Assembly: GCF_007751715.1 (NCBI RefSeq) | Contig: NZ_CP036292.1 | Span: forward strand, 1,674,001 to 1,738,000 | DNA: 64,000 nucleotides | Direction of reading: 5' to 3' | Origin: Rosistilla oblonga | GTDB taxonomy: Bacteria > Planctomycetota > Planctomycetia > Pirellulales > Pirellulaceae | In this document: positions 1 through 8,169 of the stretch, in pieces | How the letters are laid out: every line of letters starts with the position of its first letter | How positions within the stretch are numbered: the first letter of the stretch is position 1 | Made by a program: the position numbers and the translations under genes | The notes under the pieces: model-generated | Told to the model about the DNA's origin: nothing | What the model saw: the letters and a program-made list of their open reading frames with translations, nothing else | Database searches by the model: none

Positions 1-2
1 CG

Positions 3-353
3 CATGAAGGTGGCGATCTCCGTCTGCAAGGGACCGTCAACAGTTTGTACCGGGCCGATTCGGAGATCGAGAGTCGCGAGGCGCTGTCGTTTAACATCGC
101 CGCCCGCGTCGTCGACATTCGCCCCAACGGCAACTTGGTCGTCGAAGCTCACAAGACGATGTACGTGAATGAAAACGTCTGGGAGACGTTCCTCTCGGGC
201 ACCTGCCGCAGCGAGGATATCGGGCCGGACAACGTCGTCCTCAGTCGCGATCTGCTGGATCTGCAAATCCGCAAAAACGATCGCGGCCGGATGCGAGACG
301 GCTACAAACGCGGTTGGTTCACGCGTTGGTTCGAAACGCTGCAACCGTTCTAA
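3..353 (+). CDS. flgH: Flagellar L-ring protein FlgH, C-terminal part (cut by window start)
   Basis: FlgH is the outer-membrane L-ring component of the flagellar basal body. Only the last ~116 residues are present, because the frame is open from the window edge. The pattern FNIAARV, then NGNLVVEA, then LSGTCR-EDIGPDNVVLS is the conserved FlgH C-terminal core, in which a ring-forming segment is followed by an R-x-EDI-x-PDN-x-VLS block. flgI starts 79 bases downstream, the usual flgH-flgI order. The tail after the conserved block (residues rich in Arg/Trp, ending at 353) is not something I can assign. The identification rests on motif recognition plus neighbours; the signal peptide and lipobox lie outside the window. 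Confidence 0.88.
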   Translation, partial: HEGGDLRLQGTVNSLYRADSEIESREALSFNIAARVVDIRPNGNLVVEAHKTMYVNENVWETFLSGTCRSEDIGPDNVVLSRDLLDLQIRKNDRGRMRDGYKRGWFTRWFETLQPF

Positions 354-432
354 CGTTACGGCGTTCAGCGGCCGGAAAACTCCGCTGAACGACTATTGCA
401 ACGGCCGTTGTAATTATCGTATCACCGAACAC

Positions 433-1527
433 ATGAATCTTCTGCTGCGATCGATCCTGTTGTGTTTGGTGCCGTCGATGCTCGCTGCATCGGTGTCGGC
501 CGAAGAACTGAAGCTGCGCGATATCTGCCGCATCAAGGGGCAAGAGATCACGACAGTTCAGGGGCTTGGGCTGGTCGTCGGACTCAAGGGGACCGGCGAT
601 CCGGATGCCAAGCCGACCGCCAAAGCGTTGGCTCGGATGATCCAATTGATGGGCGGTCAGATCTCGACCGATCCACGCGGCCAGTTGATGTTGGACGATG
701 TCGAACAAGCCGGGAACGTGGCGTTGGTGTTTGTCACCGCGAGGGTTCCCGAAGTTGGAGCTCAGCAGGGCGACCGACTCGACTGTACCGTCAACGCGAT
801 CGGAGCCAAGAGTCTCGCCGGTGGAACGCTGATGCTCTCGCCACTGTTGGGGCCGCGAGCCGATCAGCCGACGGTCTACGCGATGGCCGAAGGGCCGCTG
901 CGGATTTCGAACCCCGATTCGCCAACTTCCGCGATGGTGCATCAGGGAGCGAAGATGGAACGCTCGCTGTTGGCTCCGTTTCACGAAAACGGAAAATTAA
1001 CGCTGATTCTCGATCGCGACTTCGCCGACTTCGACACCGTGCAATGGATCGAAGATGCGATCAACAGCCAAGGCGAGCAACCGCTGACCGGCGAATCGGC
1101 CGGTATCGATCCATCGGCTCGTGTTCCCGTGGCTCGCGCGATCGATCAATTACATATCGAAGTCGACATACCGCCGGTCTATCGAAACAATCCGATCTCG
1201 TTCATCTCGCTGTTGTTGGGGCTGCGTGTCGCGCTGCCCAACAATGACACCCGCGTTGTGATCAACGAACGCGAAGGAGTGGTCGTGATCGGCGAAGAGG
1301 TGCGGATCGCGCCGGTGCTGATCACGCATCGCAACCTACGAATCGAAGCGGGTGCGCGGCCGGGTTTTGTGCCGGTCGATGCGGCCGCGCCCAAAGCGGA
1401 AAACGCCAAGCTGAAGAATCTGGCCGATGCGCTCAACGCGTTGGAAGTTCCCACCGACGATCTGATCGCAATTATCAAAGCCTTAAAAACCAAAGGCGAC
1501 CTTTACGGAGATGTGATCTTCCAATGA
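433..1527 (+). CDS. flgI: Flagellar P-ring protein FlgI
   Basis: Periplasmic P-ring protein that surrounds the flagellar rod in the peptidoglycan layer. The ATG at 433 gives a 364-residue protein, the normal FlgI length, beginning with a Sec signal peptide (hydrophobic core LLLRSILLCLVPSML, cleavage probably after SVSA). The mature N-terminus carries the FlgI hallmark block: LRDICRIKGQE, then GLGLVVGLKGTGD. The C-terminus NALEVPTDDLIAIIKALK is also typical (family pattern: N-x-LKV-x-P-x-DiI-x-IL-x-ALK). The frame is open far upstream to 169, but the extra residues are the shadow of flgH and the start is fixed by the signal peptide. The stop overlaps the ATG of the next gene by 4 bases, so translation is probably coupled. 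Confidence 0.95.
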   Translation: MNLLLRSILLCLVPSMLAASVSAEELKLRDICRIKGQEITTVQGLGLVVGLKGTGDPDAKPTAKALARMIQLMGGQISTDPRGQLMLDDVEQAGNVALVFVTARVPEVGAQQGDRLDCTVNAIGAKSLAGGTLMLSPLLGPRADQPTVYAMAEGPLRISNPDSPTSAMVHQGAKMERSLLAPFHENGKLTLILDRDFADFDTVQWIEDAINSQGEQPLTGESAGIDPSARVPVARAIDQLHIEVDIPPVYRNNPISFISLLLGLRVALPNNDTRVVINEREGVVVIGEEVRIAPVLITHRNLRIEAGARPGFVPVDAAAPKAENAKLKNLADALNALEVPTDDLIAIIKALKTKGDLYGDVIFQ

Positions 1528-1856
1528 TCAGCGGAATCCATAATCAATCGCTTACCAACCAAGCGGCGGCGCATTCGAAGTCGAATCTGCAGCAATCGGG
1601 CAATTCCTTGCAAGCCGCACCGGCCGATGAGATGCAGACGCTGTTTCGCGACTTCGTCGGCAAGACGCTGTTTGGCGAACTGATGTCGTCGATGCACAAG
1701 ACGCACGACAAAGCCGCCTACTTTCACGGCGGCCAAGCCGAAGAGATCTTTCAACAGCAGTTGGATCAGGTGATGGTCGACGAGATCACCGAATCGTCGG
1801 CTTCGCAGATCGCCGACCCGATGTTCGAACTGTTCCAACTCTCCCGCCGCGGATAG
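1524..1856 (+). CDS. Short FlgJ-like rod-binding protein (no muramidase domain)
   Basis: A 110-residue protein whose centre (FRDFVGKTLFGELMSSMHKT, then FHGGQAEEIF, then LDQVMVDEI) matches the rod-binding domain found at the N-terminus of FlgJ. That domain caps the growing flagellar rod in the periplasm. Proteobacterial FlgJ is ~310 residues because a peptidoglycan hydrolase is fused to it; here the protein stops straight after the rod-binding part, so another enzyme must open the cell wall. It overlaps the flgI stop by 4 bases (ATGA) and appears to be the last gene of the operon. Single-domain FlgJ proteins are known in several phyla, so this is an ordinary variant rather than a truncation. 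Confidence 0.82.
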   Translation: MISGIHNQSLTNQAAAHSKSNLQQSGNSLQAAPADEMQTLFRDFVGKTLFGELMSSMHKTHDKAAYFHGGQAEEIFQQQLDQVMVDEITESSASQIADPMFELFQLSRRG

Positions 1857-1880
1857 GTTGCCGCCAGCGGCTGCCGAACA

Positions 1881-2102
1881 TCAATAGTGCGGCGGCTTCT
1901 CATGAGGCAGGTTGTCGCCGGCGATGTTCTCCGAGAGCCAGTGGACGCGGCCTTTTTGCTGATCCAGCTGCCGCGTCGCGTTGTCCAATTCGCGACGGAT
2001 CTCCAATAAAGCTTCGTGAAAATGGTCGATCGTTCGTTGCTGGAACGCGACGGTTTCCTGTAGCTTGTTGATCTGTTGTTGCATCGATTCAGACGGGTTC
2101 AT
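1881..2102 (-). CDS. slyX: SlyX family protein
   Basis: A 73-residue coiled-coil protein: heptad-like residues from about 5 to 55, ending in the conserved SlyX tail with His-Glu-Lys-Pro-Pro-His-Tyr. The molecular role of SlyX is unknown; the family name comes from linkage to slyD in E. coli. A strong SD (GGAG, 5 bases before the ATG at 2102) fixes the start. It runs against the flagellar operon, and the oxidoreductase frame opens on the other strand just upstream, so the short gap holds divergent promoters. Confidence 0.85.
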   Translation of the reverse strand: MNPSESMQQQINKLQETVAFQQRTIDHFHEALLEIRRELDNATRQLDQQKGRVHWLSENIAGDNLPHEKPPHY

Positions 2103-2238
2103 GAGGGCTCCTTGGCTTTTATGATGACCGATCGTCGAATAAGCTGCCAGGCCGGTGCCGCGACGCGATCGGGTATCCCCTTTTTTGTTTGTTGCTTTAT
2201 TTGCGCAAACCGCTTGGTTTGCGGATCGGATATTTCGC

Positions 2239-3204
2239 TTGAACGCTTTACGTTTTGGAGTTTTGGGAACGGCGCGGATCGCGCGGCGGATCGTCGCCGA
2301 TATGCAATCGGTCGATGCGATTCAGGTCGTGGGGATTGCCAGTCGCGATCCCGCGCGGGCTCGTTGGTACGCCGATCAGTACGGGATCGCTCAAGCCTTC
2401 GACAGCTACGACGCAATGCTCGCCAGCGACAGTATCGACGCGGTCTATATCCCGTTGCCCCCATCGCTGCACCACGACTGGGCGTTGGCCGCTGCCGATG
2501 CGGGCAAGCATCTGATCGTCGAAAAGCCGGTTGCGATGACGCTGGCCGAAGCTCAAGCGATCGACCAACGCTGTCGCGACCGCGGCCGGCAATGGCTCGA
2601 CGCAACCGCTTGGCTGCATCATCTGCGGACCGATCGAATCCGGCAATCGATCGACGCGGGCGCACTCGGACGAGTGCAGCATATCAGCGTCGCTTGTTCG
2701 TTTTTTGAACCGTTTCAATCGGACGACCATCGGCTGAACCCCGACCTGGGCGGCGGCTGTCTGTTGGATCTCGGTTGGTATGCGTACGGGATGGCGCGGT
2801 GGGCGGCGGGCCGTCTGCCGGTCGCGATCCAATCGATCGGCCGGCAGGATCGGGGCATCTGGTTTCGCAGCAGTAGCCTGCTGGACTTTGGCGACGACCT
2901 GACCGCCACGGTGAACTGTGCCTATGACACCGCGACGCGGAAGTGGTTCGAAATCGCTGGCGATCAAGCGTCGATCGTCTGCGACGACTTCACCCGACCG
3001 TGGCCTTCGAAGCCGGCAAGATTCTGGATTCACGACCGGGCAGGGAGCGTCAAAAGCGAAACCTTTGACGGAAACCAAGAAGCCCGGATGCTGGCCACTT
3101 TTGCCGATCTGGTCAGCAACGCCAACGCGGCCACGGCGATGAATCAGCAGGCGCTCGATACGCAACAGATTCTGCAATCCGTTGCCGATGGGCTCGCAAA
3201 CTGA
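2239..3204 (+). CDS. Gfo/Idh/MocA family NAD(P)-dependent oxidoreductase
   Basis: Probable sugar or sugar-derivative dehydrogenase. The N-terminus RFGVLGTARIARR is a Rossmann NAD(P)-binding strand-loop-helix (GxxGxA), and EKPVAMTLAEA contains the EKP motif whose lysine is catalytic in the family. The C-terminal half has the usual alpha/beta substrate domain. I propose the TTG at 2239 (321 residues), because the Rossmann fold begins right after it and a GGA lies 8 bases upstream; the frame is open back to a GTG at 2155. The substrate cannot be told from sequence. The gene stands alone, convergent with the lipoprotein gene 28 bases downstream. A second, only distantly similar family member lies at 29350-30399. 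Confidence 0.85.
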   Translation: MNALRFGVLGTARIARRIVADMQSVDAIQVVGIASRDPARARWYADQYGIAQAFDSYDAMLASDSIDAVYIPLPPSLHHDWALAAADAGKHLIVEKPVAMTLAEAQAIDQRCRDRGRQWLDATAWLHHLRTDRIRQSIDAGALGRVQHISVACSFFEPFQSDDHRLNPDLGGGCLLDLGWYAYGMARWAAGRLPVAIQSIGRQDRGIWFRSSSLLDFGDDLTATVNCAYDTATRKWFEIAGDQASIVCDDFTRPWPSKPARFWIHDRAGSVKSETFDGNQEARMLATFADLVSNANAATAMNQQALDTQQILQSVADGLAN

Positions 3205-3232
3205 ACCGCCGACGGTTCGCGAACGACATCGG

Positions 3233-3829
3233 TTAGCGAACGATAAACAGTCCGCTGGCGTCGATCATCAGATGGCCCAGCGGATCGACCGACGCGGTCC
3301 CTTGAACGACAACAACTTGGTCTTTCTTAACGCCCAACATTTCCCGGGCGTCTTGCGGCAGAATCTTCCCCTCTTCATCGAGGAAGCGAACGATCGCCAC
3401 CGAATCGGTTGGGTTGTTCTTTTGCTTGCAAAACGGACAGTTGTCGGGATCGTGGCCGGGGCCTTCGTGAGCCGCAGCTGCTTCCGCGTCCAACGTTGTC
3501 GTCGTATCGCTCTTCATCAAAAACATCGCCTTGTCCGTCTCAAACGGATCGTGCTCGCCAGCGGTAATCCGCGCGATCACCGTCACCGGACCTCCCGCTT
3601 CCAACCCCTGTTTGGCGTCGGAGATACTGACCGCATCGGCGGGGACTTCCGCCAACAGGAACTCGCTGTCGACAGCGGGAGCGGCCGCGGAACCGGCGTC
3701 CGACGCCGCGTCGCAGCCTGCCAGAACAAGGCTCAGCGCCAACAGGCAACCGATTTGCCGAAAGCTAGCTCGGCCGACAATCTTCGAATTGTCGGGGGCG
3801 TTTGATTTCATCGACGTCATGGGAAACAT
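3233..3829 (-). CDS. Predicted lipoprotein with a CxxC motif, function unknown
   Basis: A 198-residue protein with a signal peptide ending in the lipobox LVLAGC, so it should be lipid-anchored. The start ATG at 3829 has a GGAG SD 5 bases upstream; upstream in-frame residues to 3931 have no support. The mature part has an Ala-rich linker and a strand-rich module (GGPVTVIARI ... VVVVQGTASVDPLGHLMIDASGLFI) resembling an OB-fold. An inserted loop with several His/Asp residues and NCPFCKQK, a CxxC that could bind metal or act in redox, interrupts that module. I do not recognise a named family. It lies downstream of the small CPXCG protein gene on the same strand, with a gap of about 130 bases. Confidence 0.75.
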   Translation of the reverse strand: MFPMTSMKSNAPDNSKIVGRASFRQIGCLLALSLVLAGCDAASDAGSAAAPAVDSEFLLAEVPADAVSISDAKQGLEAGGPVTVIARITAGEHDPFETDKAMFLMKSDTTTTLDAEAAAAHEGPGHDPDNCPFCKQKNNPTDSVAIVRFLDEEGKILPQDAREMLGVKKDQVVVVQGTASVDPLGHLMIDASGLFIVR

Positions 3830-3957
3830 TGTCACTCCGTTAGGAAGATCGCAGGGAACCGTGTTAATACGCAGCCGCTGGCGGATTGTTCGCCAGCAAT
3901 CGGCCGATGCAAGCAAACCGACAGTCCGCACAGCCGATCCGCTGGCCTACCTGGATA

Positions 3958-4140
3958 TTATTCGCGTTCGGTCCAGACGTTGGCCATCCCATCGGCATCG
4001 AGGTCGACGTGGATCACGTTGGGCCGACAGCAGACCGGGCAGTCTTCGACGTAATCTTGGCTGACGCCCGCCGAGAGATCGATCGGGATCACGATCTCCT
4101 CACCACAGCCATCGCAGATATATTTTGCTTCGTCTTGCAT
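3958..4140 (-). CDS. CPXCG-motif cysteine-rich small protein
   Basis: A 60-residue protein with two Cys pairs, CDGC at residues 9-12 and CPVC at about 34-37, separated by a hydrophobic segment (EEIVIPIDLSAG) and the words QDYVEDCPVCCRPNVI. This is the pattern of the CPXCG family of small zinc-ribbon-like proteins of unknown function, common in marine bacteria. A further Cys follows the second pair directly (CPVCC). It is encoded between the ABC ATPase and the lipoprotein, both on the same strand. A perfect 22-bp inverted repeat lies 36-100 bases upstream of its ATG. Confidence 0.8.
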   Translation of the reverse strand: MQDEAKYICDGCGEEIVIPIDLSAGVSQDYVEDCPVCCRPNVIHVDLDADGMANVWTERE

Positions 4141-4175
4141 CGCAGGAACCCTTGAAAAAATTAAGCGGATCGGGG

Positions 4176-4240
4176 TGGTCGCCTTTCGCTCCGCGAACGT
4201 GCAGCCCCGAAACGCTCTTTCGCGGAGCGAAAGGCGACCA
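4176..4240. repeat. Perfect inverted repeat, REP-like (22-bp arms)
   Basis: Positions 4176-4197 (TGGTCGCCTTTCGCTCCGCG plus AA) are exactly complementary in reverse to 4219-4240, with a 21-base loop. It lies 8 bases past the end of the ABC ATPase gene and upstream of the CPXCG gene. The same core (TCGCCTTTCGCTCCGCGAA) recurs at 7919-7981, so it is a dispersed palindrome family rather than a one-off terminator. No T-run follows on either strand. Confidence 0.85.
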
Positions 4241-4248
4241 TCTTGCTG

Positions 4249-5175
4249 TTAGGAAACCAGGCCCTTGGTGACTGTCATAAAGACGTCTTCGAGCGTCGGA
4301 TCTTTATCGTTGAACTTCCGCACGCGGACTCCTTCGGCCAGCATCCGTTCCAGCAATTGAGCCATCCCTTCGTCGTCGGTCTCCATTTCCGCTGTCGCTT
4401 TGTCGCCGATCACGTCCAGCGATCGCAGCGCTTCGCTACTCCGCAAGATCGACAGCCCCGCATCTTGGTTTTCGAGGAAGCTGACCTCCAAGACACGATT
4501 ACGACGCAGTTGCCGGTAAACCGAATCGATCGGCCCGTGCATCAGGATCTTGCCCCGTTCGATGATCCCAATCGAAGTGCAGCAATCGGCGAGTTCGGTC
4601 AAAATGTGGCTGCTGATCAGAATCGTTTTCCCCATCCGCCGCAGCTCTTTTAATAACGCTTTGACTTCGACGCGGGCCCGCGGGTCCAGACCGCTAGCCG
4701 GTTCGTCGAGGATCAAAACCGGCGGGTCGTGGACAAGCGTCTTGGCCAGGCACAGTCGTTGTTTCATGCCGCGGGAGAGCCCGTTAACGAAATCGTCCCG
4801 CTTGTGCGACAGGTCCAACAGTTCGAGGACCTCCGAAATGATCCGCTTCCGCGCCTCTTTGCGAATCTGGTAGGCGACAGCGAAGAAGTCCAGAAACTCC
4901 CAGACCCGCATCCCGTCGTAGACGCCAAAGTTATCGGGCATGTAACCGACCACGCGGCGGACCGCCATCGGATCGCGCGAGACGCTGTGCCCGGCGACCG
5001 TTCCATCGCCGCGCGATGCTTTTAGGAGCGTGGCCAGGAAGCGGATCGAAGTGCTTTTGCCAGCGCCGTTGGGACCGATAAACCCAAACACCTCCCCCGC
5101 CTCGATTTTCATGTCGATGCAGTCGACGGCGGTGAAGTCGCCGTAGTCTTTGCCAAAGCCGTTGAGTTCAATCAT
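4249..5175 (-). CDS. ABC transporter ATP-binding protein
   Basis: Cytoplasmic ATPase of an ABC-2 type exporter, 308 residues from the ATG at 5175 (9 in-frame codons upstream are possible). All nucleotide-binding motifs are present: Walker A GPNGAGKST, signature LSRGMKQR (LSxGM variant), Walker B VLILDEPASGLDP and the switch His in ISSHILTELADCC. The C-terminal ~90 residues (ending DPTLEDVFMTVTKG) form the usual regulatory tail of CcmA/NatA-type ATPases. No permease gene is adjacent in this window, so its membrane partner must be encoded elsewhere and the substrate is unknown. The gene is divergent from the VIT/vWA protein gene. Confidence 0.9.
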   Translation of the reverse strand: MIELNGFGKDYGDFTAVDCIDMKIEAGEVFGFIGPNGAGKSTSIRFLATLLKASRGDGTVAGHSVSRDPMAVRRVVGYMPDNFGVYDGMRVWEFLDFFAVAYQIRKEARKRIISEVLELLDLSHKRDDFVNGLSRGMKQRLCLAKTLVHDPPVLILDEPASGLDPRARVEVKALLKELRRMGKTILISSHILTELADCCTSIGIIERGKILMHGPIDSVYRQLRRNRVLEVSFLENQDAGLSILRSSEALRSLDVIGDKATAEMETDDEGMAQLLERMLAEGVRVRKFNDKDPTLEDVFMTVTKGLVS

Positions 5176-5458
5176 CGCGATATCCTGCCTCGATCCAATC
5201 ATCCCAGATGCACCCCCGATTCTATCGCAAATCGTCCCCGAATGTCGTCGGCAAACTTTTCGGGAACCGGGGCAATCAGTGGTTCAGCTCGCGGTATCGA
5301 CCGGACGCTGTCGCGTGCCAGTTAGTTCGCGTCAACGCAAACCGCGAATCGCTCTACTTTTTGGGAACCGCCGTGGGGGCAGTGCGTCTAGGACAGCGAG
5401 CGTTGCCGCCGCTCGTTGGGGCACTCGTCGCTTTCCGCTTATCAAAGGAACCGAAACC

Positions 5459-7849
5459 ATGTCGCGAACAATTGCCACGATCGCCACCTGCGCCAGCCTG
5501 TGTCTGTCGCTGTTCTGGATTTCGCCAGCCCAGGCGCAAGGCCTGCTGATCGCTTCGGAACCTGGGATCGGCGATCGGTTGCCGCGGCCGATTCGACCGC
5601 CGTGGAAGCCGAGTCCGCATCCTCGGCCGCGACCGACGACTCCAGGTTTCCTGTACGACATCGCTCGACTGGAAATCGATGCTTCCATCCAAGGGCAGAT
5701 CGCTCAAGTGCAAGTCGATCAGACGTTCAAGAATGTCACAAGTCGGACGCTGCAGGTGAAGTTTGTCTTCCCGCTGCCCGACGATGGAGCGATCGATGAG
5801 ATGACATTTATGGTCGATGGCGAAGAGTTGACCGGCCGGCTGCTGGAAGCTGACAAAGCGCGGGAGATCTACGAGGGGTACGTGCGGCGCAGCAAAGATC
5901 CGGCGTTGGTTCAATGGATTGGGCATGGAATGTTCCAAACGCAAGTCTTCCCCGTACCGCCGGGAGCCGAGCGAACGGTGACGCTACAATATTCGCAGAT
6001 CTGCCGTCGCAGCGGTTCGATGAACGACTGGACGCTGCCGCTGGCACCCACTCAGTTCACTAGCCAACCGATCGGCGAGATCGTGATCCGCGGCCGGATC
6101 CGCAGCGACGCGAAGCTGGGCAATGTCTACAGTCCCACGCACGATGTCGACTTCGATCGCCGCGACGATCATCGCAGCGAATTCAAATACACGGCCAAGA
6201 AGCATGTCCCCGCGAGCGACTTTCGCGTCCTGTGGGAAGCGGGAGACAGCCCGCTGCAGATGTCGTTGATCACACACCGCCCCGACCCGAACGAGGACGG
6301 GTACTTCTTGATGTTGCTGCAACCGTCGCTGCCCGAGTCCGATCCGGCAAATGACAAGGTTGGCAAGAACATCGTGGTTGTGGTCGACAAGAGTGGCAGC
6401 ATGCGAGGCGAGAAGATCGAACAGGCACGCCGCGCGTCGCGCTACGTCGTCGACCAACTAAAACCGCAAGATCGATTCACCTTGATCACCTACGATAGTG
6501 ACGTCGACACGTTCAACAACCAATTGATCGCGGCCGATCCCGCGACTCGCGAGGACGCAACCGATTACATCGATTCGATTTTGGCCGGCGGCAGCACCAA
6601 TATCGACGCCGCGCTCAGCAAAGCCTTGGCGGCGACCAAGGGAAGCGACGGGCCAGCTTATGTGGTTTTCATGAGCGATGGCCAGCCGACCGTTGGTGAG
6701 AAAAACGGGATGAAGATCGCTGACAAAGCGTCCAAACAAATCGCTTCTGGAACGCGATTGTTCAGTTTGGGGATCGGTCACGATGTGAACAGCCGCCTGT
6801 TGGACAAACTGGCGGAAGTCTGCTTCGGTCAAACGATGTATGTTCGTCCGGGGGAACCGTTGGATGATGTTGTCAAAAAACTTTACGACCGCATCGGCGC
6901 TCCGGCGCTGACCGGTGCCAAGTTGGAGATCACCGTCGATGGCCGCCAGGGAGCGACGCGAATGCTGTATCCCTCCGAAATCTATGACCTCTTCTCGGGC
7001 GATCAACTAGTGATCGCGGGACGCTACCGCCGCGATGGCGATGTGCAGATCAAGCTGACGGGAGAGTTTGAGGGCGAATCGCAGGAGTTTGTGTTCGACG
7101 GCAAATTCGCGAAACAGACCGACGATTCAAAAAATGTCTTCGTCGAGCGCTTGTGGGCGACGCGGCGGATCGGTCAGATCATCGACGAGATCGATCTGTA
7201 TGGAGAGCAGAGTGAATTGGTGGACGAACTGATTCTACTGTCGAAGAAGCATGGAATTCTGACTCCCTATACCGCTTATCTGGCCGAAGAGAAGACCGAT
7301 CTGAACGATCGCGCCGCGGGCCGCGAGTTGGCTCAAGTGCAACTGCACCGGTTGCATGCCGAATCGGGAGCCGACGCCTTCCATCAGCGTTCGTTTAAAT
7401 CGCAGCTGAAACAAGCGAATCGTGGAATCCAAAGTTCCAATCAATCGATCATCGCTCCCGCAGCGCCAGCGGCGGGTGCAAGCCAAAGCTTGGGACGGCC
7501 TGCGCCGAGTGCAGGCAACGTTGCCAGGCCAGGTGTCCTAGGTGGAAAGCCGAGTGGTTCAGCGATCAGACCGGCGCCGAACGTGGCGGCGGCTGAACCG
7601 GAGGCACCGCACAGCAGCCTGCCTCGCGTCAAACAGATCGCGACGAAAACGTTCTATTTGAAGAACAATCGCTACGTCGACGCCGAGGCAACCAAAGAGC
7701 AGATCGAAGCGGCGACCAAGGTCACTCAGTTCAGCGACGCCTACTTTGGCTTGCTCGACAAGCTTGGCAAGAAGATGAATCCCTATCTCACCGAATCGGT
7801 GGAGATCCTGGTTGTCGTCGATGGCAAGCCGTTTCTGATCTTGCCGTAA
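5459..7849 (+). CDS. Secreted VIT domain and von Willebrand A domain protein
   Basis: A 796-residue exported protein. A Sec signal peptide (MSRTIATIATCASLCLSLFW, cleavage near PAQA-QG) is followed by a Pro-rich linker (residues 40-63). A vault protein inter-alpha-trypsin (VIT) domain spans about 68-185 and includes FVFPLPDDGAIDEM and the downstream KAREIYEGY block. The vWA domain at about 303-480 has an intact MIDAS, DKSGS with D310, S312 and S314, plus the threonine in GGSTN. The C-terminal 300 residues hold an Ala/Pro-rich low-complexity segment. VIT+vWA proteins bind ligands or matrix outside the cell. No LPxTG or C-terminal membrane anchor is visible. SD AAAGGA lies 8 bases before the ATG. 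Confidence 0.88.
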   Translation: MSRTIATIATCASLCLSLFWISPAQAQGLLIASEPGIGDRLPRPIRPPWKPSPHPRPRPTTPGFLYDIARLEIDASIQGQIAQVQVDQTFKNVTSRTLQVKFVFPLPDDGAIDEMTFMVDGEELTGRLLEADKAREIYEGYVRRSKDPALVQWIGHGMFQTQVFPVPPGAERTVTLQYSQICRRSGSMNDWTLPLAPTQFTSQPIGEIVIRGRIRSDAKLGNVYSPTHDVDFDRRDDHRSEFKYTAKKHVPASDFRVLWEAGDSPLQMSLITHRPDPNEDGYFLMLLQPSLPESDPANDKVGKNIVVVVDKSGSMRGEKIEQARRASRYVVDQLKPQDRFTLITYDSDVDTFNNQLIAADPATREDATDYIDSILAGGSTNIDAALSKALAATKGSDGPAYVVFMSDGQPTVGEKNGMKIADKASKQIASGTRLFSLGIGHDVNSRLLDKLAEVCFGQTMYVRPGEPLDDVVKKLYDRIGAPALTGAKLEITVDGRQGATRMLYPSEIYDLFSGDQLVIAGRYRRDGDVQIKLTGEFEGESQEFVFDGKFAKQTDDSKNVFVERLWATRRIGQIIDEIDLYGEQSELVDELILLSKKHGILTPYTAYLAEEKTDLNDRAAGRELAQVQLHRLHAESGADAFHQRSFKSQLKQANRGIQSSNQSIIAPAAPAAGASQSLGRPAPSAGNVARPGVLGGKPSGSAIRPAPNVAAAEPEAPHSSLPRVKQIATKTFYLKNNRYVDAEATKEQIEAATKVTQFSDAYFGLLDKLGKKMNPYLTESVEILVVVDGKPFLILP

Positions 7850-7881
7850 TAAGTCGGCGGCATCCGCGGCCCGCATTCCAT

Positions 7882-8032
7882 GTGTCGCCTTTCGCTCGGT
7901 AACCGCAAAGTTCGGTTGGTCGGCTTTCGCTCCGCGAAAGTGCGTGTTGCCGAGCCGCACTTTCGCGGAGCGAAAGGCGACAATCTGCGATTGTGTTCAG
8001 GTGATTCGCACTTTGGCGGAGCGAAAAGCGAC
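7882..8032. repeat. Cluster of REP-like palindromes
   Basis: This sits in the 320-base gap between the VIT/vWA gene and the sulfatase. The main hairpin pairs 7919-7944 with 7956-7981: 26-base arms with one mismatch and an 11-base loop. A truncated left half (GTCGCCTTTCGCTC) lies at about 7884-7897. A diverged right half (CGCACTTTGGCGGAGCGAAA) is at about 8007-8026. The core matches the palindrome at 4176-4240. The rest of the gap shows no gene. Confidence 0.8.
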
Positions 8033-8169
8033 TATCGATCGGCTTGGAATTTCGTAAGGGCACCACGCACCAAACTGAGCGTTTACAATAGGCGAGTCGT
8101 TGAGAGGGGCGTCGGTCTCGACGCCTCTCTTTTCGCTCCTCTTCCTATCAAGCGAAATCAAGGTGTGTG

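Noticed and set aside
2248-3177. 309-codon minus-strand frame opposite the oxidoreductase
   Set aside because: It is the complement of a Rossmann-fold gene; composition is not protein-like.
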